Of a stretch of DNA of 64,000 nucleotides, positions 45,785 to 57,708 are shown piece by piece. Within the stretch, counting starts at the first letter, position 1. Each line of letters starts with the position of its first letter. Made by a program: the position numbers and the translations under genes. The DNA is taken from positions 66,761,253-66,825,252 of the forward strand of contig CM065297.1 in the NCBI GenBank assembly GCA_032871835.1, written 5' to 3'. This stretch comes from Dipteronia dyeriana. Taxonomy: Eukaryota > Streptophyta > Magnoliopsida > Sapindales > Sapindaceae. A model generated the notes under the pieces. It saw only the letters and a list, made by a program, of their open reading frames with translations. It was not told where the DNA came from and made no database searches.

Positions 45785-48664
45785 ATGGAGCCATCTTCCC
45801 GTCATTGTCTTTTTAATGTCGCTCTTGATGCATTAGAACGTGGGGATTTTCAGTTAGTTTCTTGCATTAGAAGATTACTGGGGGAAATCCCTACTGATGA
45901 ACCTCTATTTTTAGAAGTTGATGTTTCTGGGCTTCACCCTGACGTCACTTTTAGCCTTGTATCCAGTTCTTCATCTAGTTCTGATTCTGATATTTCTGAT
46001 CACAAGGCACCTCTTTGAAGGATGGGAAAACATCAAAGCAGAAGTGAAGTTCGTAAGCACAACTCGGGCGATATTTTGGTCAGGGAGCAGACTGTCAACG
46101 AGAACGATGTTGAAGAGGCGTTCAGAACATCTTACCTTTCTTTCTCTGCTACTTGCCCGAGTGGGTTTGATACCAAGCAGAATGTAATCGGGGCAGATGA
46201 GATAGAAAAGTATCGTTCCCGATTCGATTTGCCCAATTCAGTCACTGTAATTCCAGCGGGTGATAGAGCTGTATGGAATCCTCCCCCGGGTATGGTGGCG
46301 ATCTACGAATCCATGCTCTACTATGACGTCACTCTTCCCTTTCAGCCATTCATTGCCTGGTTTTTTGCGGAAGCAGGGATTGCTCCGGCTCAGCTGGCCA
46401 CGAATAGCTACAAAATTTTGATGTGCATGTGGAACATGTACTGCCGGATGAACTTATCACCCCATCCCTGAATGAAATCAGGCAATTCTTTACACTGAGG
46501 CAATCGGGCAAGTCGGGGACCTACTTCCTCATGTCTAATTCACCAGAATGCTGGGTCCCCAAGGGGACAAAAGTAAGTCGGGAAGTTGATATCTCCGATG
46601 ACTCTAAAAAGAGGGGTTTTATATAGGGATTTCCTACGTCCAACAAGTTTTGGAAGAATAGTTGGTTTTTCGCCGGAGGGAGTCTCGGGCTTAAAGTTAC
46701 TATTTCAGCTAGGGGTACTCGGACGGTGTTGAAGGTCCCCCATTTCTTTTGTTCCCACGAGATTTGGAACAAGAATAAAATTGAGTTCAACTGTGCAGAG
46801 CTGACCAAACTTACTCGGGCTGTAGTTCACACTTTGGTGAAGAGGAGCAAGTCTTATCTTTTTGTTGAGTCAAAGATGATTGAGTTCGGCTTCTTCAAAA
46901 CAATTTTGGGCTACCGCAGGCGATGTAAGCAATTTTTGTAACCTTTTCCTTTTATTATATTTTTTTGTTCAGCATTCTGACGTGGTTCCTTTTTTTTTCT
47001 AAGTGTATGATACGGACGTCGTCTGTGATCTTCAGGCTCGCCAAGTAAAGTCAAATATTCAGGCGAGTTGGAAAGAAGCTTGTCTTCAAGGCAATGAAGG
47101 CATCGCCCAGCCTGAGTCCGATGAGGAGACTGATGCGGTTGAAGAGCAAGTTCCCAAAGATGTTCCTGAGGACGTTTTTCAATCGACAGCTGGGGAAACT
47201 AGTGGTCCAAGTGGCCTGACCGATACTCAGTTGCCTGGCGATGAGCAAGGGCAGAGTGAAGGTCTTGGTGAGGAGCCTGCCGAGCGGACTGACACTGGTG
47301 ATATAGGTAATACCTCTGTGGGACAGGTACCCATAGGTTCCAAATTTTTTGAAGCCTTCCGGGATGATACTCAGGAAAATCCCGCAGCTGATCTCGGTTT
47401 CCACCGATCTCGAGGTGAGAAACGGAAGGTAATCAGCTCTCTAACTTGTCTTCTCAAGGTTCCTCAGGTGGTTTCTTTCATCGACTTCAGCGATAAAGAT
47501 ATCGTGGCGAAGACTCACCCTAGTGCTGATGTTGGAAAGTCGGTGGATACGGAGGCTTCATAGCCGAACAGGGGTTCCCCTCCTCCCGAGGTTTAAGATC
47601 TAGGGGTCGAATCCTCAGGGGTTCCTTCACATCCTTCTCCCCAGGATATGCTGTGGGAGATGTCATCTGGTCAGGCTTTTATCGGGGATGACAGCTGGAG
47701 CTGTTTTCGGGACGGCTCCCTTACTGAACGTCTTCATAACATTTTTGACGGTGCATCTTATGTAAGTTATCTTTAACTTCCTTCAGTTGCTATGTTTGAT
47801 AGATTTTTAATCTAACTCCTCTGTAGATTGTGGCCAACTTCACTGAGCTTGTTCAGACGCAGCAACATCAAACCGATAGAGTAAAACGTCTCGAAGCTCA
47901 GCTGAAAGAAAGTGAGGATCAACGTGCTCTGGTCGAAACGGCTTATCAATAAGAGGTTGGTTCTGCCCAAGTTTTTGCTGACCATTGATTGGCGAAGTAG
48001 GTTTAAGCCGAGGAGAAAGCTTCTTTGACCGAGGAGAAGGCAGCATCACTTCAAGATTTGTTGTCCTCTGCCCAAGAATCCATGCTTAAAGCCGAGCAGG
48101 AAGCGGAGCAGTCCAAATCAGCGTATGAGCAGAAAATCAAAGATTTGGAACACCAGGCTCTGACAGTCGAATCCTTGTCCCGAGAAGACATACTGGAACT
48201 TGAAATCCAAGGGGTGGATCATTTCAAAAGATCCCCTGTCTACGACGCCCTTCTCCTTCAGGAGTTTCAGCTGGCGAATTTTTCAAAGTTAAAAATAGGG
48301 AAACTGAGAAGGCCCGAACTAACTGGGAGCTGTCAATCAAACATCATGTGGATTGGTCCTAGGAATCTCTTCGGACTCAGATGAAGGAATGAAGGGCCTA
48401 CTGCTGCAACCGAGGCAAGGAGCCCCATCCCATGCATTTGGAGGTTCCATCTGAGCATTCCCTCTCGACTTTTTTACGCCAGTGGAAAGTCAGTCGTAGA
48501 GGGTGTGGTGCCTGATGTTGGGCCATCCCAGGAAAGGATTACAGTCGATGGATGGACGATTCAGCCGACATAATTGACTTGCCTTCTAATGAGAGCCTGC
48601 TCCATGAATACGAAATGGTGCCAGACCCGAGTATTGGCGACGACTCCAAATCCTCACAATCCTA
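45785..48664 (+). pseudogene. Antisense ORF of element C (Transposase_28-like)
   Basis: Opposite in strand to pol. Exon 1 (45785-46924) encodes MEPSSRHCLF..., a TGA at 46016-46018, then MGKHQSRSE and the region resembling the 'putative gypsy type transposon' family (RFDLPNSVTVIPAG, WNPPPGMVAIYES, AEAGIAPAQLATNSYKIL). A frameshift near 46463 and a TAG at about 46624 break it. The intron donor is CGAT/GTAAGC at 46925 and the acceptor is near 47003. Exon 2 is acidic. A second GT-AG intron runs 47762-47826, joining GASY to IVANFTELVQ in frame. Exon 3 is a coiled coil (KAASLQDLLSSAQESMLKAE) to about 48664. The protein's role is unknown. Confidence 0.78.
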
Positions 48665-48823
48665 ATTTTTGTAGATAGGATTTTTTGTAGACTTTAACTT
48701 ATTCTTTGTAAAGAATACTGTAATAATTCTTTTGAAAGATAAATAAAATTCCGAGTAACTTTTTCTGAACCTGGTGTTTTAATTTTATTGCTCGTGAAAT
48801 TTTGTGACTTGACTATTGTTGCT

Positions 48824-49056
48824 AAGTATCTTATTAAACTAGCTATTTCTGACGTTCGTGTATTTAACCGAGTATCTTATTAAACCGGTTGTCACCCGAA
48901 TAATGCCAAGTATCTTATTAAACTGGCTCTTGTAATCTTCATGCCAAGTATCTTATTAAACTGGCTAACTCTGATGTTCGAGTAACTTCACCGAGTATCT
49001 TATTAAACCGGTTGCTATCCGAATAATTTTAATGCCAATTATCTTATTAAACTGGC
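48824..49056. repeat. Irregular tandem repeat in element C 3' region
   Basis: Six copies of a motif AAGTATCTTATTAAACTGGC / GAGTATCTTATTAAACCGG starting near 48823, 48870, 48907, 48945, 48993 and 49036, spaced 37-48 bp. Two alternating versions suggest a higher-order unit. Tat elements are known to carry tandem repeats in this region that can seed satellites. Confidence 0.8.
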
Positions 49057-49619
49057 TAGTATTATTAACCATGTCATCTTAAAACAGACAAGTAGGTTTA
49101 TACTTGCGTTTCATACACGGTTGCTACCCGAACATTACATCATGGCTCACCATAATCATATGTTCGAGTCCTTACGTATTACCGAGGACGTCTCCCCAGT
49201 TTTTATGTGCAAGGGTTTGCCGAATCGTTAAGTTTTTTTGAATTGCTTAACACAGCTACGCATTTCACCAGAATTTTTCTCGATAGCGTCCCGAGCTGGT
49301 GCATCGGGTTTGCCTTTATACGAAGGTCATTTGACCTTGCTCGGCTGGCATGCTCCTTCGAGCTTCTCCTCCCATTCGGGATTTAATGGTCCCGAGTATT
49401 CTATTGGCATGTTCTTATTATCATGCTTGTCTTCCATATGTCCTTATTATCATATGCTTTCTTTTGGAAATCCCGAGTTTGATGCTTTTCCTTCGGAAAT
49501 CTGAGTTTGATTTTTATTCATTAACTTCAAAATCAATAAAGTTTTAAATTCCACAGCTAATATTTATCCTAACTAAAATTGTACCGACTAGAAAAAAGAA
49601 CAAAAAATAATTTAAAGAT
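49057..49619. other. Element C: spacer between tandem repeat and integrase
   Basis: Non-coding by my reading; contains diverged phrases like 'cccgagt' shared with the repeat region. The frame 49238-49504 has no recognisable motif. Confidence 0.5.
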
Positions 49620-50830
49620 AAAAAATCTTCAGATGTTGGTCATTCCATGGTCGGGGTAAAACCCCTCCATTGGGTCGTGCAATCCAATATACTCCATGGC
49701 TAGCTATTCCTTCGACTTTGTACGGGCCTTCCCATTTGTCAGCCAAGGAACCTGCAGATTTATTTTTTGTGTTCAATGACACCTTTCTGAGTACCAGGTC
49801 TTCTAGCTGGAATTTTCTGACCCGAACGTGAGAGTTGTAGTAGCGAGCTACTCTTTATTGATTTGCCATATTTCGTATTCGGGATTTTTCTCTTTTCTCT
49901 TCTAGCTCATCTAGACTTTGTAATAGCATATCAACATTCTTATCTTCATCATATAGCCTGACCCTAGGTGACGTATACGATGTTTCTATAAGGATAACAA
50001 CTTTTGTTCCAAACACTAAAGTGAATAGAGTCTCTCCTATTGATGTTCTTGCTGTTGTCCGATATGACCATAATACTTCGGGAAGCTTTTTAACCCATCT
50101 TCCTTTCTTGGCATCTAGCTTTGCTTTGATTATATGCTTGATGATTTTGTTCACTGCTTCCACCTGCCCATTTGTTTGAGGGTGGGCAGGTGTGGCATAG
50201 TAATTGGCAATCTGATACTCTTTGCACAACTGTCTGAATTTCAGGTTGTCGAACTGAGTGCCATTGTCAGTGATTATAATGTTTGGGACTCCAAACCTAT
50301 AAAGTATATTCATTTTCATGAAATTTGTGGTGTTTGCTTCTGTGATATGCACTAATGCTTCAGCTTCTACCCACTTCGTGAAATAGTCAACGGCTATTAT
50401 GGCATGTTTCGCTCCACCCCCTGTCCCAACTGGTATTGGGTCGATTAGATCTAAACCCCACATGGCAAATGGCCATGGGGAAGTGAGGTTTCTGAACTAC
50501 TCAGAGGGTTGTCGGATGTAATTAGCAATCCTTTGGCAAGTATTGCAACTTTCTGAACACTGCTGTGCATCTGAGAATAGAGTAGGCCAATAATAACCTT
50601 GCCTGAGTACCTTATGTGCCAAACTTTTACCTCCAGTATGGTTTCCGCAAACTCCTCCATGGATTTCATGTAATATTCGATATGCATCTTCTTCTGACAC
50701 ATATCTTTGGAGTGTTCGGGAATACCCCCTTCTGTATAGTTCTCCTCCAACCAATGTGTACCTGCCTGATCTATGCCTGATACATTTTGCTTGTAAGGGA
50801 TCTTCCGGTAGCACGTCTTCTTCTAGGAAC
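49620..50830 (-). pseudogene. Element C: integrase
   Basis: Frame 50814-50497 holds the HHCC zinc finger (HEIHGGVCGNH...CSESCNTCQR). Frame 50463-49855 (202 residues) holds the core: GLDLIDPIPVG with Asp, IITDNGTQFDN with Asp, and QTNGQVEAVNK with Glu, so the DDE triad is intact. A stop after MANQ separates the C-terminal part (VARYYNSHVRVRKF...ADKWEGPYKV, to about 49625). A frameshift near 50500 divides zinc finger and core. Confidence 0.92.
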
Positions 50831-51392
50831 CTTTTTAGCTAAGTCATCTAACTGTCTGGCGGTGTTCGGATCTCTAAAATGTCTAAGTTTCTTGGTTCAA
50901 CTGTGCTCGGATTAAGGAGATGTGCAACCGGAATAATCTTTGGCATGATTATGGATGTTGCTGACGCTAGCTTGGACAATGCGTCTGCCTTTTCATTCTC
51001 CTCCCTGGGGATCTGGGTAATCTTATATTCTTTAAATTTTTAGGGGAGCTGTTTCGCAATGTCACGGTAGATTATCATGCCTTCATCTTTGGCTTGGTAC
51101 TCGTCCAGGACTTGGTTGACAACTACCTGTGAACCGATGAATATCTCGACCTCATCTGCCCTGAGAGCTATGCAGACTCTGAGTCCAGCTAGTAGTGCCT
51201 CGTACTCGGCTTGATTGTTGGTTGCTTTGAAGTCAAACCTCATGGCACATTCGACATCGTCTCCTTCTAGAGTGCATACTACAATCCCTGCCTCGCTGCC
51301 ATGAGTGTTTGAAGAGCCATAAACATACATTTTCCATGTGAAACTTTTACCTATCATCTTTTTTGCTTTCAGATTCGGTTATGTGAATTCTG
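50831..51392 (-). pseudogene. Element C: archaeal-type RNase H (aRNH)
   Basis: Frame 51357-51040 matches the second RNase H typical of Tat elements: WKMYVYGSSNTHGSEAGIVV, then ATNNQAEYEALLAGL and a GSQVVVNQVLDEY stretch. The family usually has Asp in the DGSS and DSQ motifs; here they read YGSS and GSQ, so two catalytic Asp residues are lost, while the Glu in AEYEAL remains. The segment down to 50831 links to integrase and has stops. Confidence 0.87.
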
Positions 51393-51929
51393 CTATAAAA
51401 TTTGCCACTGCTTGCCCTTTGAGAGATGTCTTGGGATATAGTGGATATCGAATTCACTTAGCTCGATTGCCCATTTCGTTAATCTCCATGAAATCTCTGG
51501 TTTCTGTAAAATCTGCTTCCATGGGAAATCGGTGAGAACCTGGATTGTATGAGCCTGAAAGTATGGCCTTAGCTTCCTTGCTGCTGAAACTAGTGTCAGG
51601 GCCATCTTTTCTGCCTGTGAATATATGGTCTCAACTGGTAGAAGTGCCTTGCTGGTGTAGTACACTGGCTTTTGTACTCCATCTTCTATTCTAACTAGGA
51701 CTGAGCTTGCTGCAAGTTCTGTAATTGATAAGTACAGTTTGAGTGTCTCTCCCATATGAGGTTTTGAAAGGATGGGAGCATGTCCAAAGTATTCTTTAAT
51801 TTTTAAGAATGCGTGCTCGCACTCTTTATTCCATTCAAGTCCTTTCCCCTTTCTAATTACTTTGAAAAAGGGTGAACATTTGTATGTGGCTTTTGAGATG
51901 AATCTTTCTAAGGAAGCCAAACATCCCGT
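51393..51929 (-). pseudogene. Element C: first RNase H and RT thumb/connection
   Basis: A 175-residue frame: MASLERFISKATYK (connection), FLKIKEYFGHAPILSKP, LYLSITELAASSVLVR (the position where classical Gypsy RNase H has its first Asp), KPVYYTSKALLPVETIYSQAEKMAL and LTKWAIELSEFDIHYIPR. In Tat elements this first RNase H is commonly degenerate and the aRNH downstream takes over; that fits what is seen. Confidence 0.88.
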
Positions 51930-52950
51930 TAGGCGCTGTACTTATTTGAGTGTCCTCGGTGAAGTCATTTTTTGTAGGGCCTGGATCTTCTCTGGGTGAC
52001 TTCGATTCCTCTTTGGTGAACTTGAAAAACCAAGAATCTTCCTGAAGGAACCCCGAATAAACATTTGTTCAGATTTAACTTCATTTGGTATCTCCTCAAG
52101 ACATCAAATGTTTGTAGCAGGTCTGAAGTGTGTTTATCTGCCGTGATGCTCTTGGTCAACACGTCATCAATGTATTCTTCCATGTTTCTTCCGATCTGTC
52201 GTGCGAAGATTCTGTTGACCAGCCTTTAATATGTTGCTCCTACATTTTTTAATCCGACGGGCATTACTGTGTAACAGTACAAACCCTGATCAGTTATGAA
52301 CACTATTTTTTCCTCGTCAGCCTTGTTCATCCGGATTTGGTTAAATCCCAAATAGGCGTCCATGAAACTGAACAGCTCATGGCCTGATGTAGCGTCCACC
52401 AACTGATCTATCCTCGGACGTGGAAAACTATATTTCGGGCATGCCTTGTTAAGATCTGTGAAATCTACGCACATCCTCCATTGTTCATTCTTCTTTTGGA
52501 CAAGGACTACATTAGCCACCCATTGATGGTAATTGACCTCTCTAATCGATCCTACAGCGAGTAGCTTTTCTTCTTCCTATTTGATTGCCCGACTTCTTTC
52601 GAGATTGAATGATCTTCTCTTCTATATCACCGGTATTGCATTCGGGTCCACTGTGAATTGGTGAGATATTATTCGGGCCCACTGTGAGATGGTGAGATAT
52701 TATTCGGGCATCTATCCAGACCATGTCTTCATGACTCCAATCGAACACATACCTGTATTCTTTAAGTAGATCAATGAGGCTTTGTTTGACTTTTCCTTCT
52801 TGGTTAGCCCCGATCCTGATCTTTTTGTCTGGTTCATCTTCTTTCAAGGAAATTTCTTCAACCGGTTCAGTTTTGGATTCATTCGGTACTTCCCTTGGAT
52901 CGAAATCGAATGACAGTGGCTTTTCGTTCTGACTCAGCTATGTTATAGTG
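51930..52950 (-). pseudogene. Element C: reverse transcriptase
   Basis: Frame 52847-52542 is the N-terminal RT approach (RIGANQEGKVKQSLIDLL, YVFDWSHEDM). Frame 52519-52226 holds MANVVLVQKKNEQWRMCVDF, LNKACPKYSFPRP and FSFMDAYLGFNQI with the first Asp. Frame 52183-51965 begins EEYIDDVL, the YxDD box. Frameshifts near 52540 and 52200 break continuity. All three catalytic Asp residues are present. Confidence 0.9.
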
Positions 52951-53723
52951 CAAACCTGTTCATTATTGTCCTTGTATACTAACAGGTTAGCTCTTCGTAC
53001 CATCTCTCGGGATCCCCTGACTACCCCGACCCTCTGTTCGGTCGGGAATTTTATCATTAAGGCATAAGTGGTTGTTACGGCCTTAGTTTTATTCAGGAAT
53101 AGTCGTTCCAATAGTCAATTATATGGCCAATTGTCCAAGTCTACCACCACAAAGTCGAGCAATACAGTTCTCTGGCAAGGTGCCAATCTAATCTTCACGG
53201 TAGCTTTACTATCCCGAGTGATCTGAGTACAACTCCCCCGAATCCTCTGAGTGGGGTATGGAAGGGCAGTAGGTCCTTTCGGTCTAACTTGAGTTGATCA
53301 TAGATGGCTACATTGAGAATGTCTGTTGAGCTTCCATTATCTATCAGGATTCTCCTGACTTCCCAGTGACCAATCCGGGCACTTATGACCAAGGCGTCAT
53401 TTGGTCGAATATCGACGCCATGTGAGTCTGCTTCTGTGAATGTTATTGGGTCCTATCCTTCCTTTATCCTCTTCGGGTCTGGTTCGACAGAGTTTACATC
53501 AAAGTTATTTCTTGCTTCTACTGCTTCTCGAATTTTCTGAGTTCGTTCTCGGTTACTTCTTCCAGTGGATGGTCCTCCAAAGATCATATATCTTGATTGG
53601 CCTCTAGACTGACCCTTTGATTTCGGCCAGAGCTGTGATCGGCCCTGATCTCTTTCTTTGCTTCTGATTTTTCATCCCTTTTCAAGATCACATCCTGTAT
53701 ATGTCCTTTCTGAATGAGGGTTT
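52951..53723 (-). pseudogene. Element C: protease region
   Basis: Frame 53392-53195 contains RRILIDNGSSTDILN, the retropepsin active site of Tat/Gypsy elements (Asp in the DxGSS motif), then LPFHTPLRGFGG. Flanking sequence to 52951 and 53723 reads as the linker with stops. Confidence 0.8.
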
Positions 53724-55301
53724 CTATGTTTCTATGTAATCTCTGAGCTGGTAACACTTGAAAGTCTCATGACCAGTTTCCTTGTGGAACCTACAGTATT
53801 TGGTTGTATCTCGCTGAGCAAACTGAGATTGACTGTGTGGCTCTTGTACCATATTCTTTGTTTCCAGAATGGCCATGATTTCCTCCCGTTTTTTTCCGAA
53901 GTGGGGTGTAGTTGGTGTATCTGCCTCGGTATTTTTTCGTGGTCTGTTCGGTATTATGCCCGTTTCCCCCATCATTGCTCTTTTCTTTGCTGTTTCCTTT
54001 CTGCTTTCCCTTTTGGTTTTGCCCCTTGGACTCGGCGTCCTTCTTGGGTTTTCCTCCTTGCATGTAGCTTCTTCTAGGGGCTAACTCTTCTTCTTCGGCT
54101 AATGCATACCCTCCTGCAATGTCCATCATATCTGCATACCTGGTCAGATGGGATCTTCTTAAATCGAAAGATAGTTGTCCATTCTGCAGGTTGTTGATGA
54201 ATGCAGCAATTACTGTTTCATCATTTGCACTGCCAATTTTTGATACTGCTTGGCCAAATCTCCCTAGGTATTTCTTCAACGACTCATCTTTCCCTTGCTT
54301 TATTTGAGAAATGTAAGCCACTAATTTTTTCCTATGAACATTGCTTAGGAATTGCCTTGAGAAGCTCCTGCTTAGTTTACCAAGACTTCCAATGCTTGCT
54401 GGGGGCAATCTCCCGAACCATCTTGAGCCCATATCTCCTAAAGTTTGTGGAAAACTGAGACACAGTAAGGGATCACTATGGGCATACTGGGCCATAACAC
54501 TTTTATAGCGTCTGGCATGCTCCTTTGGGTCTGTGTCCTTCTTAAATTGCTCCACGTGCGATATCCTGAACCTTTCTGGGAATGGGGTTCGCAAGATTTC
54601 CCTGTTGAATGGACTGTCATAATCGTCATCAAATAAATCGTTATACCCATAACGTCTGAGCAGTGCATCCATTTGACGTCTGTTGTTTTCAACCTCTTGA
54701 GTTAGACTCTGGATTACGACGTCTCTCCTCCCACTGGAATTCCTCGATGGTGGAACCGTTGGGTGATTGTCATTCCTCTTTCTGGCTCTTCACTCTAATG
54801 CGGGTTTCACGTATGATTCTTTGATGACGCTTGTGATAGTTCCGATCGCTGTCTTCTAATGACGACCGATCCCGGTGCTGGTCATGTTTACGGAGTCTAG
54901 CCAGGGCCTGTCTGATCCTGGTTCTGCTTCTGGCATGGTCGTTCTTATTCAGGTGTTTAACGTTCAACCTATTTGATTGGAGTAAGGTTCCTTCTGACTT
55001 CTGGTGTATTTATTTCTAGCCCTACTACCACCAAACGGAGCCTTATAGGTAGGAGGTTAGGAGTTTGTGCTTCTGTAGCTAGTAGATCAACTCCTTCCTT
55101 TGCTGTGTCTGCCACCAGTTGTTGCAACGCTTCTCGGAAACATTATGTCAGATCTCCTATGGTTGGAGGAACTTGTTGGATCCCCGCCAGGAATGTTGGT
55201 TGGTTTTCTGTTGTTGAAGCGAGATCCCGTGAGGTACTGCCAACATGGAAGTTATCCGGAGATTTTTAGACATCCTTGGAACTTCTTCTGCTTCCTGCCA
55301 T
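53724..55301 (-). pseudogene. Element C: gag
   Basis: The likely start is the ATG at 55301 (MAGSRRSSKDV, then a stop), 48 bases from the LTR. The best frame is 54672-53791 (293 residues), a Retrotrans_gag domain: TPFPERFRISHVEQFKKDTD, DMGSRWFGRLPPASIGS, SFSRQFLSNVHRKK, LKKYLGRFGQAVSKI, then a Lys/Gly-rich tail. A zinc-finger-like CRFHKETGHETFKCYQLRD at about 53770-53730 follows after a frameshift. The N-terminal part (54967-54770) is Arg/His-rich. Confidence 0.88.
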
Positions 55302-55322
55302 TGCTTTTAATCAAGTCGAAGG

Positions 55323-55348
55323 TTCAAGGCCCTTCTTCTAGTGCCAAT
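55323..55348 (-). other. Element C: primer binding site region
   Basis: The minus strand reads ATTGGCACTAGAAGAAGGGC immediately after the 5' LTR end. Its position marks it as the primer site. I did not identify the matching tRNA. Confidence 0.65.
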
Positions 55349-56214
55349 TGTTGACGTTGATTTCTGGATTTTATCAGAAAAGCCAACAAGGATTGGATTT
55401 CGGTTGTGATTTCAAAGAGAGAGGGGAGGAGAAAGTAAACAAGATGAGTTTTTTACGTGGTAAAACTCTGATGACCGGAGAAACGTCTACGGGTGGTTGA
55501 ATGATCAACCAAGCCAAAATCCACTATAAATTTATAATGTTAAAAGCTCTCGATCTTTCTTTCTTCTCACTGTATTTTGCTCTAATTGTTTTCTATATCT
55601 TTTTTGGCGAGATTATGGGTCTATTTATATGTTTATAGAGCCCTAATCTGCTTTGTACAAGTAATAGATCTTTGTATTTAATTACAATTATTTTCTTGTT
55701 TGAAGCTGATTGTCTTCTTTCCTGTTTCAGAGTCTTGTATTGAGATCGAATGAGATTCTAGTAATATAGTCCAATTTGGACTTGTTTCCTTTTATAAGAA
55801 CGTAGTCTTTTTATAAAGAAATAAAGTTGTTGCCTGATAGGGAATCCTTCCAGCTCAGTATTCTGTTCTTTATGAGATTCTTTCCTGATGGATATCTGTG
55901 TATTTTAATGACCTAATCCGTGTGAACTAGGGGCTAGGATTTTTATTCAGCTTTCTTCATTTTTATCCCGAACAAGGATAATACTAGCTGGTCCCGAGAA
56001 GCATCATTTGAGCCCGAGTAGAAGCGTCATTTAACCAGTCCCGAGTGTCGTTAACTGATCCCGAGTATTTTTTATTCAACATCTGCTTACTCGGGTTTTT
56101 CTCTTCTTCGGCAATGTCTTGTAGGATATTTTCTGAATGCCTATTCGGATATCCACCTGGCAATTTATCCTCTTTGTTGATGACATGTTCATGCGATAAA
56201 ATTCACATATGACA
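55349..56214 (-). repeat. 5' LTR of element C
   Basis: 866 bp, partner of 44411-45304. It differs by scattered substitutions and a 27-bp loss near 56067. The minus strand carries a TATAAAcATATAAATAG-type promoter stretch at about 55610-55640. Confidence 0.93.
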
Positions 56215-56219
56215 GTCAC

Positions 56220-56792
56220 TCTTAGGGAATGTCTTGTCTACTTTCCAATAATCAAAGTACTCGATGGTTGTATTCAATCTATGGATGATTTCTCTACAGA
56301 TGTTTTACCACGTAAACATCGTATGTCAAAAATCTCTATCATTCTCTCTCATATGCTTTTATGTTTATGTTTGTATCTTGTTTCACAAGTTTCATTTTCA
56401 TATATTCTTTTAAACAAGATTGTTGTAACATGTGATGTACAAGCACTTCTATTGATCGAAGTTGTAAATATCTTTGTACGTGTAATTGAACACATTTGTG
56501 TATAATTGCATTTGATTTTATACTTGTATATTTTGAATACAAGTATCTTTTATTCTTGATTTCATTTGATCCTTCTCTAGTAATGTGTAAGCTTGCTTGA
56601 CAATGCTTGGTTGATAATACATATTGTTTGTGTTACATATGTTTTATTATCTTAAGTATTGTTATTCAAGCTAGCTAGAAGGACAAACATAAGTTTGTTT
56701 CAAGGGATTGAAAAAAGGTGTAAAAACAAATCCCCCCCCCCCCCCCCCCTCTAGGTTAGCTTAAGCAATTTAACCGTGTTTGTACAATTTCA
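56220..56792 (+). repeat. Sirevirus-like LTR E, right part
   Basis: Continues LTR E after element C. It includes TTTTACCACGTAAA and a CCTCTAGG end region parallel to the S LTR end. It probably ends ACAATTTCA at 56792. No tRNA-iMet primer site follows. The 5 bp after it (TGTTC) do not match the 5 bp before 43632 (ACATG), so a simple solo LTR is not supported. Confidence 0.62.
56732..56749 (+). repeat. C18 homopolymer
   Basis: Eighteen consecutive C, at the place where the S LTRs have runs of five to six C before CTAGG. An expansion of an LTR C-tract, or a sequencing artefact. Confidence 0.85.
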
Positions 56793-57708
56793 TGTTCCAT
56801 TTGGACTACTGCCGTCTCTATGGATGCTTCCAAACTGAGAATTTGTTGATCGGTTATGGAGGGGTTTACATTGTTGCTCCATTTGTGGCCTTGCCCCACT
56901 TTATCAATGATTGTGTGATGGTTGCTTACTTAATATGGATACATGGCTCGAACTTCTACTACTACCGGCCCTTGTTGCCTAAGCTTTGCCTCGAGGTTCT
57001 TCACTTCCTTTGATAAGTTGTCCACTTACATGGCTAACACTGAGTTATTCTTCCCCTTACAAGCACTACTCCTCCCGCTTCTTCGTTGGGAATTTTGCCC
57101 AAACATCTCATATACGGTGTGAACTTCTTCAACGGTCTTCTCCCTCATTGCTCCTCCATAAGTATTGTTTACTGTATCTTTTTTAGGTCCGACAATCCTT
57201 CATAGAAGTTTTGCACTTGTAAGATAAAAGAGTACAGGTGGTGAGGGCATTATGCAAGGAGTATCTTATACTGGTCCTAAGTCTCATGGAAGACTTCACC
57301 GTCTTCTTCGGCGAATGTAGCAATCTTTCCCCGAATCTCTCGTGTCTTCCTAGATGGATAATAATTTGAGAAGAATTTGGTCTCCACCGCCTCCCAAGTA
57401 GTCAATAATTCTGCGGGCAGAGCCAATAACCATTGCTTTGCATTGTCTTTCATACAGTATGAAAAATATCTCATCCTTAACTGATCTTCTGTGAGCTCTC
57501 CAAGTTGGAATGTGGTCATAACATTATAGTACTCCCTCATAAATTGAAGGGCATCCTTATCTGGTTGACCATAGTAGACTGGAAGAGTGTTGTAGCGGAA
57601 TTTCTTCAGCTTATAATTCCGTTGCAACTCAGTCAATACAATTATTGTCGGATGAGTTCCCAAAATCGGCAAAGCAAAATCCTTCATAAGCTGGAGTTTT
57701 GGGTACAT
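56793..57708 (-). pseudogene. Element F: Athila-like Gypsy gag fragment
   Basis: Frame 57708-57277 (143 residues) is a Retrotrans_gag domain: QFMREYYNVMTTFQLGELTE, MRYFSYCMKDNAKQWLLALP, WEAVETKFFSNYYPSRKTRE, and IATFAEEDGEVFHET. Past a stop, further pieces are readable on the minus strand, including NFYEGLSDLKK and a coiled-coil VDNLSKEVKNLEAKLRQQ. The fragment is cut at 56792/56793 by LTR E. Confidence 0.82.

Larger units (their letters stand above)
33083..47828 (+). repeat. Segmental duplication, copy 2 (source-like copy)
   Basis: Colinear with 10093-20058. It contains an extra 4,755 bp (36813-41567) spanning the CACTA end, all of B's coding region and the first part of LTR B. Because that segment begins and ends inside pre-existing elements, it was lost from copy 1 rather than gained here. 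This copy therefore represents the ancestral arrangement. Confidence 0.88.
44411..56214 (-). mobile_element. Element C: complete Tat-lineage Gypsy retrotransposon
   Basis: 11.8 kb, minus strand. LTRs are 55349-56214 (5') and 44411-45304 (3'), with perfect target duplications GTCAC at 44406-44410 and 56215-56219. Domain order on the minus strand is gag, protease, RT, RNase H, archaeal-type RNase H, integrase. This dual RNase H arrangement defines the Tat lineage. An antisense (plus-strand) ORF and a tandem-repeat region lie between integrase and the 3' LTR, also a Tat habit. The pol frame is broken in several places. Confidence 0.93.

Noticed and set aside
53769..54084. Plus-strand frames of 102 and 71 residues opposite gag of element C
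   Set aside because: Shadows of the gag coding sequence on the other strand; no conserved motif.
43632..56792. LTR E as a simple solo LTR with target duplication
   Set aside because: The flanks ACATG and TGTTC do not match, so a clean solo LTR could not be supported.
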